Positions 1 to 8,097 of a stretch of 64,000 nt of DNA are shown one piece after another. Positions within the stretch are counted from its first letter, which is position 1. Every line of letters starts with the position of its first letter. The position numbers and the translations under genes are program-made. The DNA is from Hyphomicrobium_A sp963776675 (GTDB lineage Bacteria > Pseudomonadota > Alphaproteobacteria > Rhizobiales > Hyphomicrobiaceae), in assembly GCA_963776675.1 (NCBI GenBank), contig CAVZNR010000049.1, positions 1 through 64,000 on the forward strand, given 5' to 3'. Under the pieces are notes generated by a model. That model was not told where the DNA came from. It was given only the letters and a program-made list of their open reading frames with translations, and ran no database searches.

Positions 1-320
1 CCCATCTCCGTCGCCTTCTGCACCATGTAGTCGAGGCGCGCGTGCTTCAATGGCGCGAACAGGTAGACGACGTCGGGCCCTGACGTTTGAGCGCGTGTGC
101 GCTCGCCACAGATCAAAGCACAACGGCGCTTTCGGACCTCGGCAATGCGCGCGCGCCACTCGCCGTCGCGCCCGTTGAACAGGAGGATCTCGTCGCCGTC
201 GCCGAGCCGCAGAACGTTCAACAGATAGTTCGCCTGCTCCGGCGTGGCTTCGAGGCGCGCGCCGTTATCGAGCGGCGCCTGGACGAACAGCCGCGGCGCA
301 TGAAACTGGCAAATCTGCAT
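1..320 (-). CDS. rsmE: 16S rRNA m3U1498 methyltransferase RsmE, N-terminal part (runs off the window)
   Basis: RsmE methylates N3 of U1498 in 16S rRNA. The reverse strand is open from the ATG at 320 to the window edge, about 106 residues. It reads MQICQFHAPRLFV at the start, then NYLLNVLRLGDGDEILLFNG (the PUA-like domain with the family's VLR-L-GD pattern), then APLKHARLDYMVQKATEMG, the family's conserved K-x(n)-QKATE(L/M)G stretch entering the SPOUT domain. The SPOUT methyltransferase domain lies outside the window. It is divergent from ubiA, a pairing common in Rhizobiales. The start is the first ATG after the short intergenic gap, with a weak purine-rich stretch before it. Confidence 0.85.
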   Translation of the reverse strand, partial: MQICQFHAPRLFVQAPLDNGARLEATPEQANYLLNVLRLGDGDEILLFNGRDGEWRARIAEVRKRRCALICGERTRAQTSGPDVVYLFAPLKHARLDYMVQKATEM

Positions 321-407
321 CCGCCCTCTTAGCGCAAGGGGCTCCGAGTGCAAGGCGGCAGGGCGGAGATTGCCGCCGGGGCGGCGCACAGCTAGGCTCC
401 GCCCGGC

Positions 408-1370
408 ATGAACACGCAACCCCCTGAACAGCGCAGCTCTCAAGTTGCCGATGCGCCGCCCGACAACTGGGCCGACCGCTATGCGCCCGACTATGCGCGG
501 CCCTATTTGCGCCTGGCGCGGCTCGACCGGCCGATCGGCGTCTGGCTGCTGCTGCTGCCGTGCTGGTGGGCGGTGGGGCTTGCCGAGGTGGCGCAGGAGC
601 GCCCGTATCCGAGCGTGACGCTCTTGGTGCTGTTCGCGATCGGCGCGGTGGTGATGCGCGCGTCCGGGTGCACCTATAACGACTACATCGACCGCGATTA
701 CGACGCGAAGATCGCGCGCACGGCGAGCCGTCCGATCCCGTCGGGGCAGGTGGCGCCGGCAGAGGCGCTGGCCTTTGCCATCGTGTGCGCGCTGGTCGGC
801 TTCATCGTGCTGCTCCAGTTCAACGCCTTCACCATCAAGCTCGGCATCGCCTCGCTCGTGCTGGTCGCCGTCTATCCATTCCTGAAGCGCTACACCTATT
901 GGCCGCAGATCGCGCTCGGCCTCGCCTTCAACTGGGGGGCACTGGTCGGCTGGAGCGCGGTGACGGGCTCGCTGGAGCTGCCGGCCTTCCTGCTCTACGG
1001 CGGCTCGGTGCTGTGGACGATCGGCTACGACACCATCTATGCGCATCAGGACAAGGAGGACGACCTGATGGTCGGCCTCAAATCGACCGCCATACGCTTC
1101 GGCGAGCATACGATGACCTGGGTTGGGGGCGTGTACGCGGGCGCGGTGGTGCTGTGGCTGGCGGCGGGCTTCCTGGCCGGCACCCACCTCATTTACTTTC
1201 TGGCGGTGGTGCTGGCCTCGCTGCAGATGGCCTGGCAGGTGATCACGCTCGACACCACCGACGCCAAGAACTGCCTGCGGCGCTTTCGCTCCAACCGGGA
1301 CGTGGGAATGGTGATCTTCCTGGGGCTGGTCGCCGACATGATGCTGTCATGGTTCGCCGGCCTCAATTAG
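408..1370 (+). CDS. ubiA: 4-hydroxybenzoate polyprenyltransferase
   Basis: UbiA joins the polyprenyl tail to 4-hydroxybenzoate in the inner membrane, the first membrane step of ubiquinone synthesis. The 320-residue protein is a multi-pass membrane protein with both Mg-diphosphate motifs of the family: NDYIDRDYD at residues 91-99 and YDTIYAHQDKEDD at 207-219. RPIGVWLLLLPCWW near residues 41-54 is the typical first helix. The N-terminal 35 residues are hydrophilic and longer than in E. coli UbiA, as often seen in alphaproteobacteria. It is transcribed away from rsmE and is followed by a strong hairpin at 1382-1423. Length and motifs are fully normal. Confidence 0.95.
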   Translation: MNTQPPEQRSSQVADAPPDNWADRYAPDYARPYLRLARLDRPIGVWLLLLPCWWAVGLAEVAQERPYPSVTLLVLFAIGAVVMRASGCTYNDYIDRDYDAKIARTASRPIPSGQVAPAEALAFAIVCALVGFIVLLQFNAFTIKLGIASLVLVAVYPFLKRYTYWPQIALGLAFNWGALVGWSAVTGSLELPAFLLYGGSVLWTIGYDTIYAHQDKEDDLMVGLKSTAIRFGEHTMTWVGGVYAGAVVLWLAAGFLAGTHLIYFLAVVLASLQMAWQVITLDTTDAKNCLRRFRSNRDVGMVIFLGLVADMMLSWFAGLN

Positions 1371-1381
1371 CGCCCCAAAAA

Positions 1382-1423
1382 CAACTTCGGCTTGGGTCCG
1401 GTGCCGGATCCAAGCCGAAGTTG
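1382..1423. terminator. strong hairpin downstream of ubiA
   Basis: Arms 1382-1401 and 1404-1423 pair over almost 20 bp with one G/T mismatch and a two-base loop. The outer arms are CAACTTCGGCTTGG and its complement; the inner part is TCCGG/CCGGA. There is no T run on either side, so it is not a canonical intrinsic terminator. It could stop or stabilise the ubiA message, or be a dispersed palindrome, because the GTGCCGGATC core recurs in the hairpin at 40628-40651. Confidence 0.5.
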
Positions 1424-1654
1424 CGGCGCCCCGCCGTTGCCTTCAGAGCAGCCGTCTTACGCGGCCATCGGCACACAATGCCACAGGGGGACTTCCCGCA
1501 CCTTTAAGAGATAGCGTAAATTTGCCGTAAGGAGCCGCCCCCTTTCGACCCCTAGCGCCTGTGCAACCGCGGCCGATCAAGGCTTGCATGGCCGCGCTCC
1601 TTCCGGCAGGAAGCGAAAGCCCCTGAACGCCATCATCGCGAGGATTGCCGCCCA

Positions 1655-1921
1655 ATGAGTGACCCCAAGACGCCGCCGAAGCAGCTTTTGCACCTCGTTT
1701 TCGGCGGCGAGCTCACCTCTCTCGACGGCGTCGAGTTCCGCGACCTCAAGGGGCTCGACGTCGTCGGCATCTACCCAAACTACGCCGCGGCCTACGCCGC
1801 CTGGAAAGGCGCCGCGCAGCGCACCGTGGACAACGCCATGATGCGCTACTTCATCGTCCACATGCATCGCCTCCTCGATCCCGACCATCCCGAGCCCGCC
1901 GACGCCAAGGCGAAGCCGTGA
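1655..1921 (+). CDS. DUF4170 family protein
   Basis: An 88-residue soluble protein that fits the DUF4170 family: LHLVFGGEL near the start, then VVGIYPNYAAAYAAWKGAAQ and TVDNAMMRYFIVHMHRLLDP. The family is of unknown function and, in Rhizobiales, regularly precedes an MsbA-like exporter gene, as here. Its stop overlaps the GTG start of the exporter by four bases (GTGA), which implies translational coupling and a shared role in envelope lipid export; that role is inference. A 284-base gap separates it from ubiA. Confidence 0.8.
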   Translation: MSDPKTPPKQLLHLVFGGELTSLDGVEFRDLKGLDVVGIYPNYAAAYAAWKGAAQRTVDNAMMRYFIVHMHRLLDPDHPEPADAKAKP

Positions 1922-3729
1922 GCAACAAGCCCAACGCGGCCCCCAAGCACTCCTCGCGTCCGCTCGCCATCGACGCGCGGCAGGTGGGGCTGCTCAAGCG
2001 GTTCACCCGCGAGTGGATCGCGCCGCGCTGGCGCGAGCTGCTGTACGCATTGCTGCTGACCGCGATGCTCGCCGCGGCGACCGGCGCCTACCCGATGATC
2101 ATCAAGACATCGTTCGATACGCTGATGAAGGAGCAGCAGGGCACGCTGCTCTACGTGCTCGCCGCCATCGTCAGCGTCACCATGCTGCGCTCGCTCTTTC
2201 TCTACCTGCAGACGGTCGAGACCAACCGCATCGTCATGCGGCAGACGACCGACATGCAGAAACTGGCGTTCGCGCATCTGATCGGCGCCGACTTCGCCCG
2301 GCTGACGCGCGACACGCCCGGACGCCTCGTCTCCAAGCTCACCAACGACCTTTCGTTCATCCAGCAGGCGACCCAGGCCGCGCTCAACACGGCCGTGCGC
2401 GACACGCTCACGATTTTCGCGCTGGTGGCGTCGATGTTCTACCTGGACTGGCTGATGTCGCTGATCGTGCTGTGCGTCTATCCGCTCGCGGCGATCCCCG
2501 TGGCGGCCGTCAGCAAGCGGCTGCACCGCGTCGCCAAGCGCACCCAGGCCGAGCTGGGCGACATGACCTCGCACTTGACCGAGAAGCTGTCGAGCGCGCG
2601 GCTCATCAAGTCGTTCCGGCTGGAGGAGTATGCGTCCAACCGGCTCAACAGCAGCTTCGAGCAGGTCTTCCATCTCAAGCTGAAGGCGGTGCGCAATCGC
2701 GCGCGCATCGACCCCATGCTGGAGGCGCTCGGCGGCATCGCCGTCGCCGGCGTCATCGCGCTCGCCTACTGGCGCATCGCCAACGGCATCTCCACCGTCG
2801 GCGACTTCATGGGCTTCATCACCGCGCTGCTCATGGCGGCCCAGCCGATCCGCGCGCTCGGCAACCTGTCCGGGCGCATCAGCGAGGGCCTCGCCGCCGC
2901 CGAGAGCTTCTACAATATCATCGACGAGAAGCCGCGCATCGCCGACGCCCCCGGGGCCAAGCCGCTCGCCATCGACGACGGCGCGATCCGTTTCGAGGAC
3001 GTCGCCTTCCGCTACGACGAGCAGAAAGGTCTGCCGGCGATCCGCAACTTCACACTTCTGGTGCCGGGCGGGCAGACGGTGGCGCTCGTCGGCCGCTCCG
3101 GCGCCGGCAAGTCGACCGTCCTCAATCTGGTGCCCCGCCTGTTCGACGTCACGCAGGGGCGCATCTCGATCGACGGCCAGGATGTGCGCGAGGTCACCAT
3201 CGCCTCGCTGCGCGATGCCGTCTCCATCGTGTCCCAGGACGTGACGCTGTTCGACGACACGATCTTTGCCAACATCGCGCTCGGTCGCCTTGGCGCCTCG
3301 GAGGCGGCCGTCTTCGCTGCCGCCAAGGCCGCCGCCGCGCACGAGTTCATCTTGGAGCAGCCGGCGGGCTACGAGACCCAGATTGGCGACCGCGGCCAGC
3401 GGCTCTCCGGCGGCCAGCGCCAGCGCCTGGCGCTCGCCCGCGCCATCTTGAAGGACGCGCCGATCCTGCTGCTCGACGAGGCGACGAGCGCGCTCGACAC
3501 CGAATCGGAGCGCCTGGTGCAGAGCGCGCTCGCCAAGTTCACCAAGAACCGCACCACGCTCGTTATCGCGCACCGGCTGTCGACGGTGCAGAACGCCGAC
3601 CTCATCTGCGTGATGGAGGAGGGCACGATCGTGGAGACGGGAACGCACCGGGAGTTGATGGCGCAAGGAAGCGCCTATGCGCGGCTGGTGCGCTCGCAGG
3701 CTCTGACCGAGGTGCCGCAGGCGTCCTGA
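1918..3729 (+). CDS. MsbA-like ABC exporter (fused permease and ATPase)
   Basis: A 603-residue half-transporter of the MsbA/HlyB type, probably an inner-membrane lipid or lipid A flippase that works as a homodimer. The membrane domain spans residues about 35-330 with six helices. The ATPase domain follows: Walker A GRSGAGKST at about 392-400, a Q-loop VSQDVTLFDDTI, signature LSGGQRQRLALARAI, Walker B ILLLDEATSALD and the H-loop IAHRLST. The GTG start overlaps the DUF4170 stop. Downstream, across a convergent phosphatase, lie the Kdo transferase and lpxK genes, so lipid A or core oligosaccharide transport is a reasonable inference. The substrate cannot be read from sequence. Confidence 0.85.
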   Translation: MSNKPNAAPKHSSRPLAIDARQVGLLKRFTREWIAPRWRELLYALLLTAMLAAATGAYPMIIKTSFDTLMKEQQGTLLYVLAAIVSVTMLRSLFLYLQTVETNRIVMRQTTDMQKLAFAHLIGADFARLTRDTPGRLVSKLTNDLSFIQQATQAALNTAVRDTLTIFALVASMFYLDWLMSLIVLCVYPLAAIPVAAVSKRLHRVAKRTQAELGDMTSHLTEKLSSARLIKSFRLEEYASNRLNSSFEQVFHLKLKAVRNRARIDPMLEALGGIAVAGVIALAYWRIANGISTVGDFMGFITALLMAAQPIRALGNLSGRISEGLAAAESFYNIIDEKPRIADAPGAKPLAIDDGAIRFEDVAFRYDEQKGLPAIRNFTLLVPGGQTVALVGRSGAGKSTVLNLVPRLFDVTQGRISIDGQDVREVTIASLRDAVSIVSQDVTLFDDTIFANIALGRLGASEAAVFAAAKAAAAHEFILEQPAGYETQIGDRGQRLSGGQRQRLALARAILKDAPILLLDEATSALDTESERLVQSALAKFTKNRTTLVIAHRLSTVQNADLICVMEEGTIVETGTHRELMAQGSAYARLVRSQALTEVPQAS

Positions 3730-3738
3730 GCGCGAGCG

Positions 3739-4476
3739 CTACTCGCGCCGCAGCACGCTGTCGACCAGACGGTTGGCCCAACCCTTGGCGCGGAACGTGC
3801 GCTTTAATTCGTCGGGGTTGTAGGCGGTGTCGACCCATTCGAAGAACGGCATGGGACGCACGGCGTTGTCCGCCAGATAGGTCTCGAAGAAGTAGTCGAG
3901 GATGCCGGTGTCGGCCTGGCGGATGTGGCCGTATTTCAACGACAGCTCCCGGGTCGCCTCTTTCAGCGGCACGCCCTCGTGCAGGAAGCGGTAGAGCACG
4001 CTCATCAGTCCGGCGCGGTCGGCGCCCGACTTGCAGTGCATGAGCATCGGATACTCGACGTCCCGAAACAGTTGCTGGGCGCCCAGCAGCTCCTCGCGCG
4101 TGGGCGCGGCGCGCGAGCGGATCTGGAAGTTCACGAGCTTGAGCCCATGGCGGGCGCACGCCTCCTCCTCCAGCCAGTAGCTGCCGCACTGGCGATCGCC
4201 GCGCAGGTTGACGATGGTGCGGATGCCGGCGTCGGCAAAGCGGCGGATGTGGTGGGGGGCAGGCTGCGCCGAGCGCCAGGCTTTGTCGGATATCTTATGG
4301 CAGTTGGCGTAGACCATGCGGAAAATGCCGTGATCGACGAGCAACATGTCGAGATAGCTCGCCGGCGTTCCCACGAAACGCCGCAGCCAATCGGGGGAGC
4401 GGTTGATGGCCGCATCCCGGCCCCGTCGCTCGAGGCGCCGCCAGGAGCGCTTTGCCCGCTTCAGCAATCCGGCCAT
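3739..4476 (-). CDS. dual-specificity / tyrosine phosphatase family protein
   Basis: The protein has the cysteine-phosphatase P-loop HCKSGADRAG, which matches HCx5R, preceded by LRGDRQ and the TREEL region usual in bacterial DSP-like proteins. The reverse frame is open up to 4668, but the best start is the ATG at 4476 (MAGLLKRAKRSWRRLERRG), giving 245 residues. The upstream extension would run into the promoter side of the next gene and is low-complexity. An ATG at 4572 is an alternative. It converges on the exporter gene and diverges from the Kdo transferase gene. Similar genes sit next to waaA in many Rhizobiales, so a role in lipid A or polysaccharide metabolism is possible but unproven. 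Confidence 0.8.
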   Translation of the reverse strand: MAGLLKRAKRSWRRLERRGRDAAINRSPDWLRRFVGTPASYLDMLLVDHGIFRMVYANCHKISDKAWRSAQPAPHHIRRFADAGIRTIVNLRGDRQCGSYWLEEEACARHGLKLVNFQIRSRAAPTREELLGAQQLFRDVEYPMLMHCKSGADRAGLMSVLYRFLHEGVPLKEATRELSLKYGHIRQADTGILDYFFETYLADNAVRPMPFFEWVDTAYNPDELKRTFRAKGWANRLVDSVLRRE

Positions 4477-4661
4477 ATGTCCGCTGTGATCACACTTTTG
4501 AGGGGACGCAAACAGCCGGGCGGGCCGGTCACCACGCATCACGGACCGTGCCCGAACGTCCCAGTTTGCCATCGCTAAATATTCGCTATAGGAACCACCT
4601 GCAAGTGGTTCGCTGAGGGCCGCTGGCGTTGGAGGCGTTTCGCGCCGAGGCACCCTTGAGG

Positions 4662-6692
4662 ATGGCACGTTCGCCCCGTACGAAATCCACGCTCAATCGG
4701 TATGCTGGCGTCGCCGCAGCCGGCCTGATCCGGCTGGTCCGGAGCACCTCGCGCATCGTTTATGAGCCCCCGGACACGCTGCTCCGGCTCAAGGGCGAGC
4801 ATCCCTGCATCGTTGCCGTCTGGCACGGCCAGTTCATGATGACGCACGGCTTCAAGCCGACGCCGGCCACCAAGGTGGCGGCGATGGTGGCGCGCCATGG
4901 CGACGCGGAGCTCATCGGCGCGGCCATGGCCAACTTCGGCATCGAGCTGATCCGCGGTGCCGGCGCCGGGGCGCGGCGCAAGGACAAGGGCGGGGCAGCC
5001 GCCCTGCGTCAGGCCGCCCGGGCGCTCAAGTCCGGTACCTCCGTCGTCATGACCGCCGATGTGCCGCCCGGCCCGGCCCGCAAGGCGGGCCTGGGCATCG
5101 TTACGATCGCGCGCCTGTCGGGGCGGCCGATCGTCCCCGTGGCCTCGGCCACGTCGCGCTTCGTCGCCTTCGACACCTGGAGCCGCCTCACGATCAACAT
5201 GCCGTTCTCCAAGCTCGTCTACGTGGCGGGCCCCGCGATCCACGTTGCCCCCGACGCCGACGAGGCGGCGCTGGAGGCGGCGCGCGCCGAGGTGGAGCGC
5301 TACCTGAACCTCACCACGACGCGCGCCTACGAGCTCGCCGGTGCCGACGTGAAGCGCGTCACGCCAGTGCGCGCCAACGACCCTTCCGCGCCGCGCGCCG
5401 CGCCTGACGCGCGCCTCAAGATCTACCGCGGGGCCATGAGCCTGCTGCGGCCGTTGGCGCCGCTGCTGCTCAAAGTGCGCGAGCGCCGCGGCAAGGAGGA
5501 TCCGCGCCGCAAGCCCGAGCGGCTCGGCCGGGCGACGGCGGCGCGCCCCAAAGGCGTGCTCGCCTGGGTGCACGCGGCAAGCGTGGGTGAGACCAACGCC
5601 GTGCTTCCCGTCATCGAAGGTCTGTGCCGCGCCCGCCCCGATCTCAGCGTGCTGCTGACCACGGGCACCGTCACCTCGGCGGGCCTCGCCGAGCGGCGTC
5701 TGCCCGAGCGCTGCCTGCACCAGTACGTGCCCCTCGACGCACCCGAGTACGCGGCACGCTTCCTCGACCACTGGCGCCCGGATCTCGCCGTCTTCACAGA
5801 GTCGGAGATCTGGCCCTCGCTCATTCTGGAAACCTCGGCCCGGCACATTCCGCTGGCACTCGTCAACGCGCGCCTGTCGCACCGCAGCCGCCGCCGCTGG
5901 CAGCGCAACAAGAGCATGGCGCACCCGCTGTTCAACCGCTTCGACGTGGTGCTGGCGCAGAACGAGCGCCTCGCCATGGGCTTCTCGGTGCTGGGTGCCC
6001 GCAACGTGCACTCGGTCGGCAATCTCAAGATCGACGCGCCGGCGCCGCCGGTGGAGCTAGGCGAGCTCGAGCGCCTGCGCGGCGCGCTCGGTGCACGCCC
6101 GGGCTTCGTTGCCGCCAGCACGCACGAGGGCGAGGAGGACATTATCGCCGAGGCCCACCGCGAGCTCAGCCGCACCTTCGAGGGCTTCTGCACCATCATC
6201 GCCCCGCGCCATCCCGAGCGCGGCACGGCCATCGCCGACCGGCTGAGGGAATTCGGACTGTCGGTGGCGCAGCGCTCGCTCGGCACGCTGCCCAACGCGC
6301 GCACCGACGTCTACGTGGCCGATACCATCGGCGAGCTCGGCACGCTGTACGCGCTTTCGCCCATCGCCTTCATCGGCGGCTCCCTCGTCGACCGCGGCGG
6401 GCAGAATCCGATCGAGGCCGTGCATCACGGCGTCGCCGTGCTCACCGGACCGCATTGGCAGAATTTCCGCGACGCCTACCGCACGCTGATGCGCCACGAG
6501 GCGACGATCGAGGTGGAGGACGCCCGCAGCCTTGCGGCGGCCGTGACGCATCTGCTGCAGAGCCCCTCGGAGCTTGCCCGCATGCAGGCGGGCGCGACGC
6601 AGGCGCTTGCCACTTTGTCGGGCGCCCTGGAGAAGACGGTCGTGACGCTTCTCGGCTACCTCCCCGACGAGAGACTGAAGCGTGCGTCTTGA
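4662..6692 (+). CDS. waaA: DUF374 acyltransferase-like domain fused to Kdo transferase (WaaA/KdtA)
   Basis: One continuous 676-residue frame carries two proteins that are usually separate neighbouring genes. Residues 1-225 are DUF374, a lysophospholipid-acyltransferase-like family: VAVWHGQFM, TADVPPGPARKAGLG, then AYELAG at its usual end. Residues about 251-676 are the 3-deoxy-D-manno-octulosonate transferase: RLKIYRGAMSLLRPLAPLLL, AWVHAASVGE (E310 is the expected catalytic base), FTESEIWP, and the C-terminal GGSLVDRGGQNPIEA that binds CMP-Kdo. The linker (226-250) is rich in Ala, Pro and Asp. A TTG at 4629 is an alternative start, but the ATG at 4662 fits better. WaaA adds Kdo to lipid IVA. 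The gene overlaps lpxK by 11 bases, forming a lipid A operon. Confidence 0.9.
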   Translation: MARSPRTKSTLNRYAGVAAAGLIRLVRSTSRIVYEPPDTLLRLKGEHPCIVAVWHGQFMMTHGFKPTPATKVAAMVARHGDAELIGAAMANFGIELIRGAGAGARRKDKGGAAALRQAARALKSGTSVVMTADVPPGPARKAGLGIVTIARLSGRPIVPVASATSRFVAFDTWSRLTINMPFSKLVYVAGPAIHVAPDADEAALEAARAEVERYLNLTTTRAYELAGADVKRVTPVRANDPSAPRAAPDARLKIYRGAMSLLRPLAPLLLKVRERRGKEDPRRKPERLGRATAARPKGVLAWVHAASVGETNAVLPVIEGLCRARPDLSVLLTTGTVTSAGLAERRLPERCLHQYVPLDAPEYAARFLDHWRPDLAVFTESEIWPSLILETSARHIPLALVNARLSHRSRRRWQRNKSMAHPLFNRFDVVLAQNERLAMGFSVLGARNVHSVGNLKIDAPAPPVELGELERLRGALGARPGFVAASTHEGEEDIIAEAHRELSRTFEGFCTIIAPRHPERGTAIADRLREFGLSVAQRSLGTLPNARTDVYVADTIGELGTLYALSPIAFIGGSLVDRGGQNPIEAVHHGVAVLTGPHWQNFRDAYRTLMRHEATIEVEDARSLAAAVTHLLQSPSELARMQAGATQALATLSGALEKTVVTLLGYLPDERLKRAS

Positions 6693-7794
6693 CGAGCCCG
6701 GCTGGTGGTACGGGACCGGCGCCGAGGCGCGACCGGGCCTGGCGGAGCGCGTGCGCGCGCGCATGCTGCGGGCGCTGTCGCGGCTTTACGGCCGCATGGT
6801 GGAGCAGCGCTTTCATCGCCGCCAGCCCTACCGCTCGCGCTATCCCGTCATCTGCGTGGGAAACTTCGTCGCCGGGGGCACCGGCAAGACGCCGCTGGCG
6901 CTGCTGATCGCCCAGCTCGTCATTGCGCAAGGGGGAAGCCCGGTGTTCCTGACGCGCGGCTACGGCGGCCGCGAGCGCGGGCCGGTGTGGGTCAGCGAAG
7001 GCGCCGACGCGGCGGCGCGCTTCGGCGACGAGCCGCTGCTGCTGGCGCGCGTTGCGCCGACGCTCGTTGCCCGCGACCGCAAGGCCGGCGTGCACATGCT
7101 CGAGGACAGCGGGCGCGACGTCACCGCCGTCATCATGGACGACGGCCTGCAGAACCCGGCGCTGGTGAAGGATCTGTCGATCGCGGTGATCGACGGCGTG
7201 CGCGGGCTCGGCAACGGCGAGGTGATCCCGGCCGGCCCGCTGCGGGCTCCCATCGCGTTCCAGCTGGGGCTCGTCGACGCCATCGCCGTGCGCGAGCCGC
7301 AAGCCGATCCGGACGATGCCCCGAGCGAGGAGGCACCCGGCGTGCTCACCGATCTGCGCCGCGGCTTTCACGGCCCGGTGCTGGAGGTGCGCGCCGTCGC
7401 CGATTGCGACACGGGCTGGCTCGCAGGAGCACCTGTCGTCGCCTTCGCCGGGATTGCCAATCCGGCGCGCTTTTTCAAGCTTCTCGAAAGTCTCGGCGCG
7501 CGCGTCCTCACCCACGTCGCCTTTCCCGATCATCACGTGCTGAGCCGCCGCGACGCCGAGCATCTGCTCGCTCTCGGCGAGACGCACAGCGCGCAGCTCA
7601 TCACGACGGAGAAGGACTGGGTGCGCCTGGAGCGCGACGCGCGCCTGCCCGAGGGGTTTGCGCAACGCGTGCGCACGCTTCCCATCAAGCTCGAGCTTGC
7701 CGAGCGGGACCAGGGGCGGCTTGTGTCGTTGCTCGAGGCGGCAACCCACAACAAGGGTTATCCGCGCCGCACGACGCGGCCGCCGCAGCTCTAG
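6682..7794 (+). CDS. lpxK: tetraacyldisaccharide 4'-kinase
   Basis: LpxK phosphorylates the 4' position of the lipid A disaccharide at the inner membrane. The 370-residue protein starts at a GTG inside the end of waaA (MRLDEPGWWYG is typical of the family's start, with WW). The P-loop VGNFVAGGTGKTP is at about 59-71, followed by the membrane-proximal TRGYGG and the DEPLLLAR and MDDGLQNPAL motifs. Length is normal for rhizobial LpxK. Overlap with waaA indicates one transcript. Its stop shares the palindrome CTAG (7791-7794) with the stop of the convergent DUF2093 gene. Confidence 0.95.
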   Translation: MRLDEPGWWYGTGAEARPGLAERVRARMLRALSRLYGRMVEQRFHRRQPYRSRYPVICVGNFVAGGTGKTPLALLIAQLVIAQGGSPVFLTRGYGGRERGPVWVSEGADAAARFGDEPLLLARVAPTLVARDRKAGVHMLEDSGRDVTAVIMDDGLQNPALVKDLSIAVIDGVRGLGNGEVIPAGPLRAPIAFQLGLVDAIAVREPQADPDDAPSEEAPGVLTDLRRGFHGPVLEVRAVADCDTGWLAGAPVVAFAGIANPARFFKLLESLGARVLTHVAFPDHHVLSRRDAEHLLALGETHSAQLITTEKDWVRLERDARLPEGFAQRVRTLPIKLELAERDQGRLVSLLEAATHNKGYPRRTTRPPQL

Positions 7795-8009
7795 CGGCGC
7801 GTCTGCCGGTAGCGTTGCATCGAGACCTCGGGCGAGGCGTAGGCCTCTTGCAGCTCGACGCTCCAATAGCGCAGATCGGGAAGCAGGATCGGCTCGCCGG
7901 TTACCGCGCAGCGCACGAAATCGCCCGGCGACATCACCTGGAACTCGCCGTCGAGGTATCTGACCTTGGCCTCGCCGCGGAGACCGAAGAACCTGTCGAT
8001 CCGATTCAT
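7791..8009 (-). CDS. DUF2093 family protein
   Basis: A 72-residue protein with the DUF2093 pattern AKVRYLDGEFQVMSPGDFVRCAVTGEPILL followed by LRYWSVELQEAYASPE. The function is unknown; the family is small, soluble, and common in Rhizobiales beside lpxK. The first ATG in the frame is at 8042, but the start MNRIDRFFG at 8009 matches the family's usual start. Its TAG stop is read from the same CTAG palindrome as the lpxK stop, so the two genes end back-to-back with a four-base overlap. Confidence 0.8.
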   Translation of the reverse strand: MNRIDRFFGLRGEAKVRYLDGEFQVMSPGDFVRCAVTGEPILLPDLRYWSVELQEAYASPEVSMQRYRQTRR

Positions 8010-8097
8010 GTGCGCCTCTGATCGCGCCTGCTTTTGGGGCACTTCACATCGCCAATCGTGGGTGCCGCGTCAAGCTGAGTGTTGCACAACGTATGGT

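Noticed and set aside
87..332. Forward frame of 81 codons at the left edge
   Set aside because: It lies antisense to the well-supported rsmE start and has no family features.
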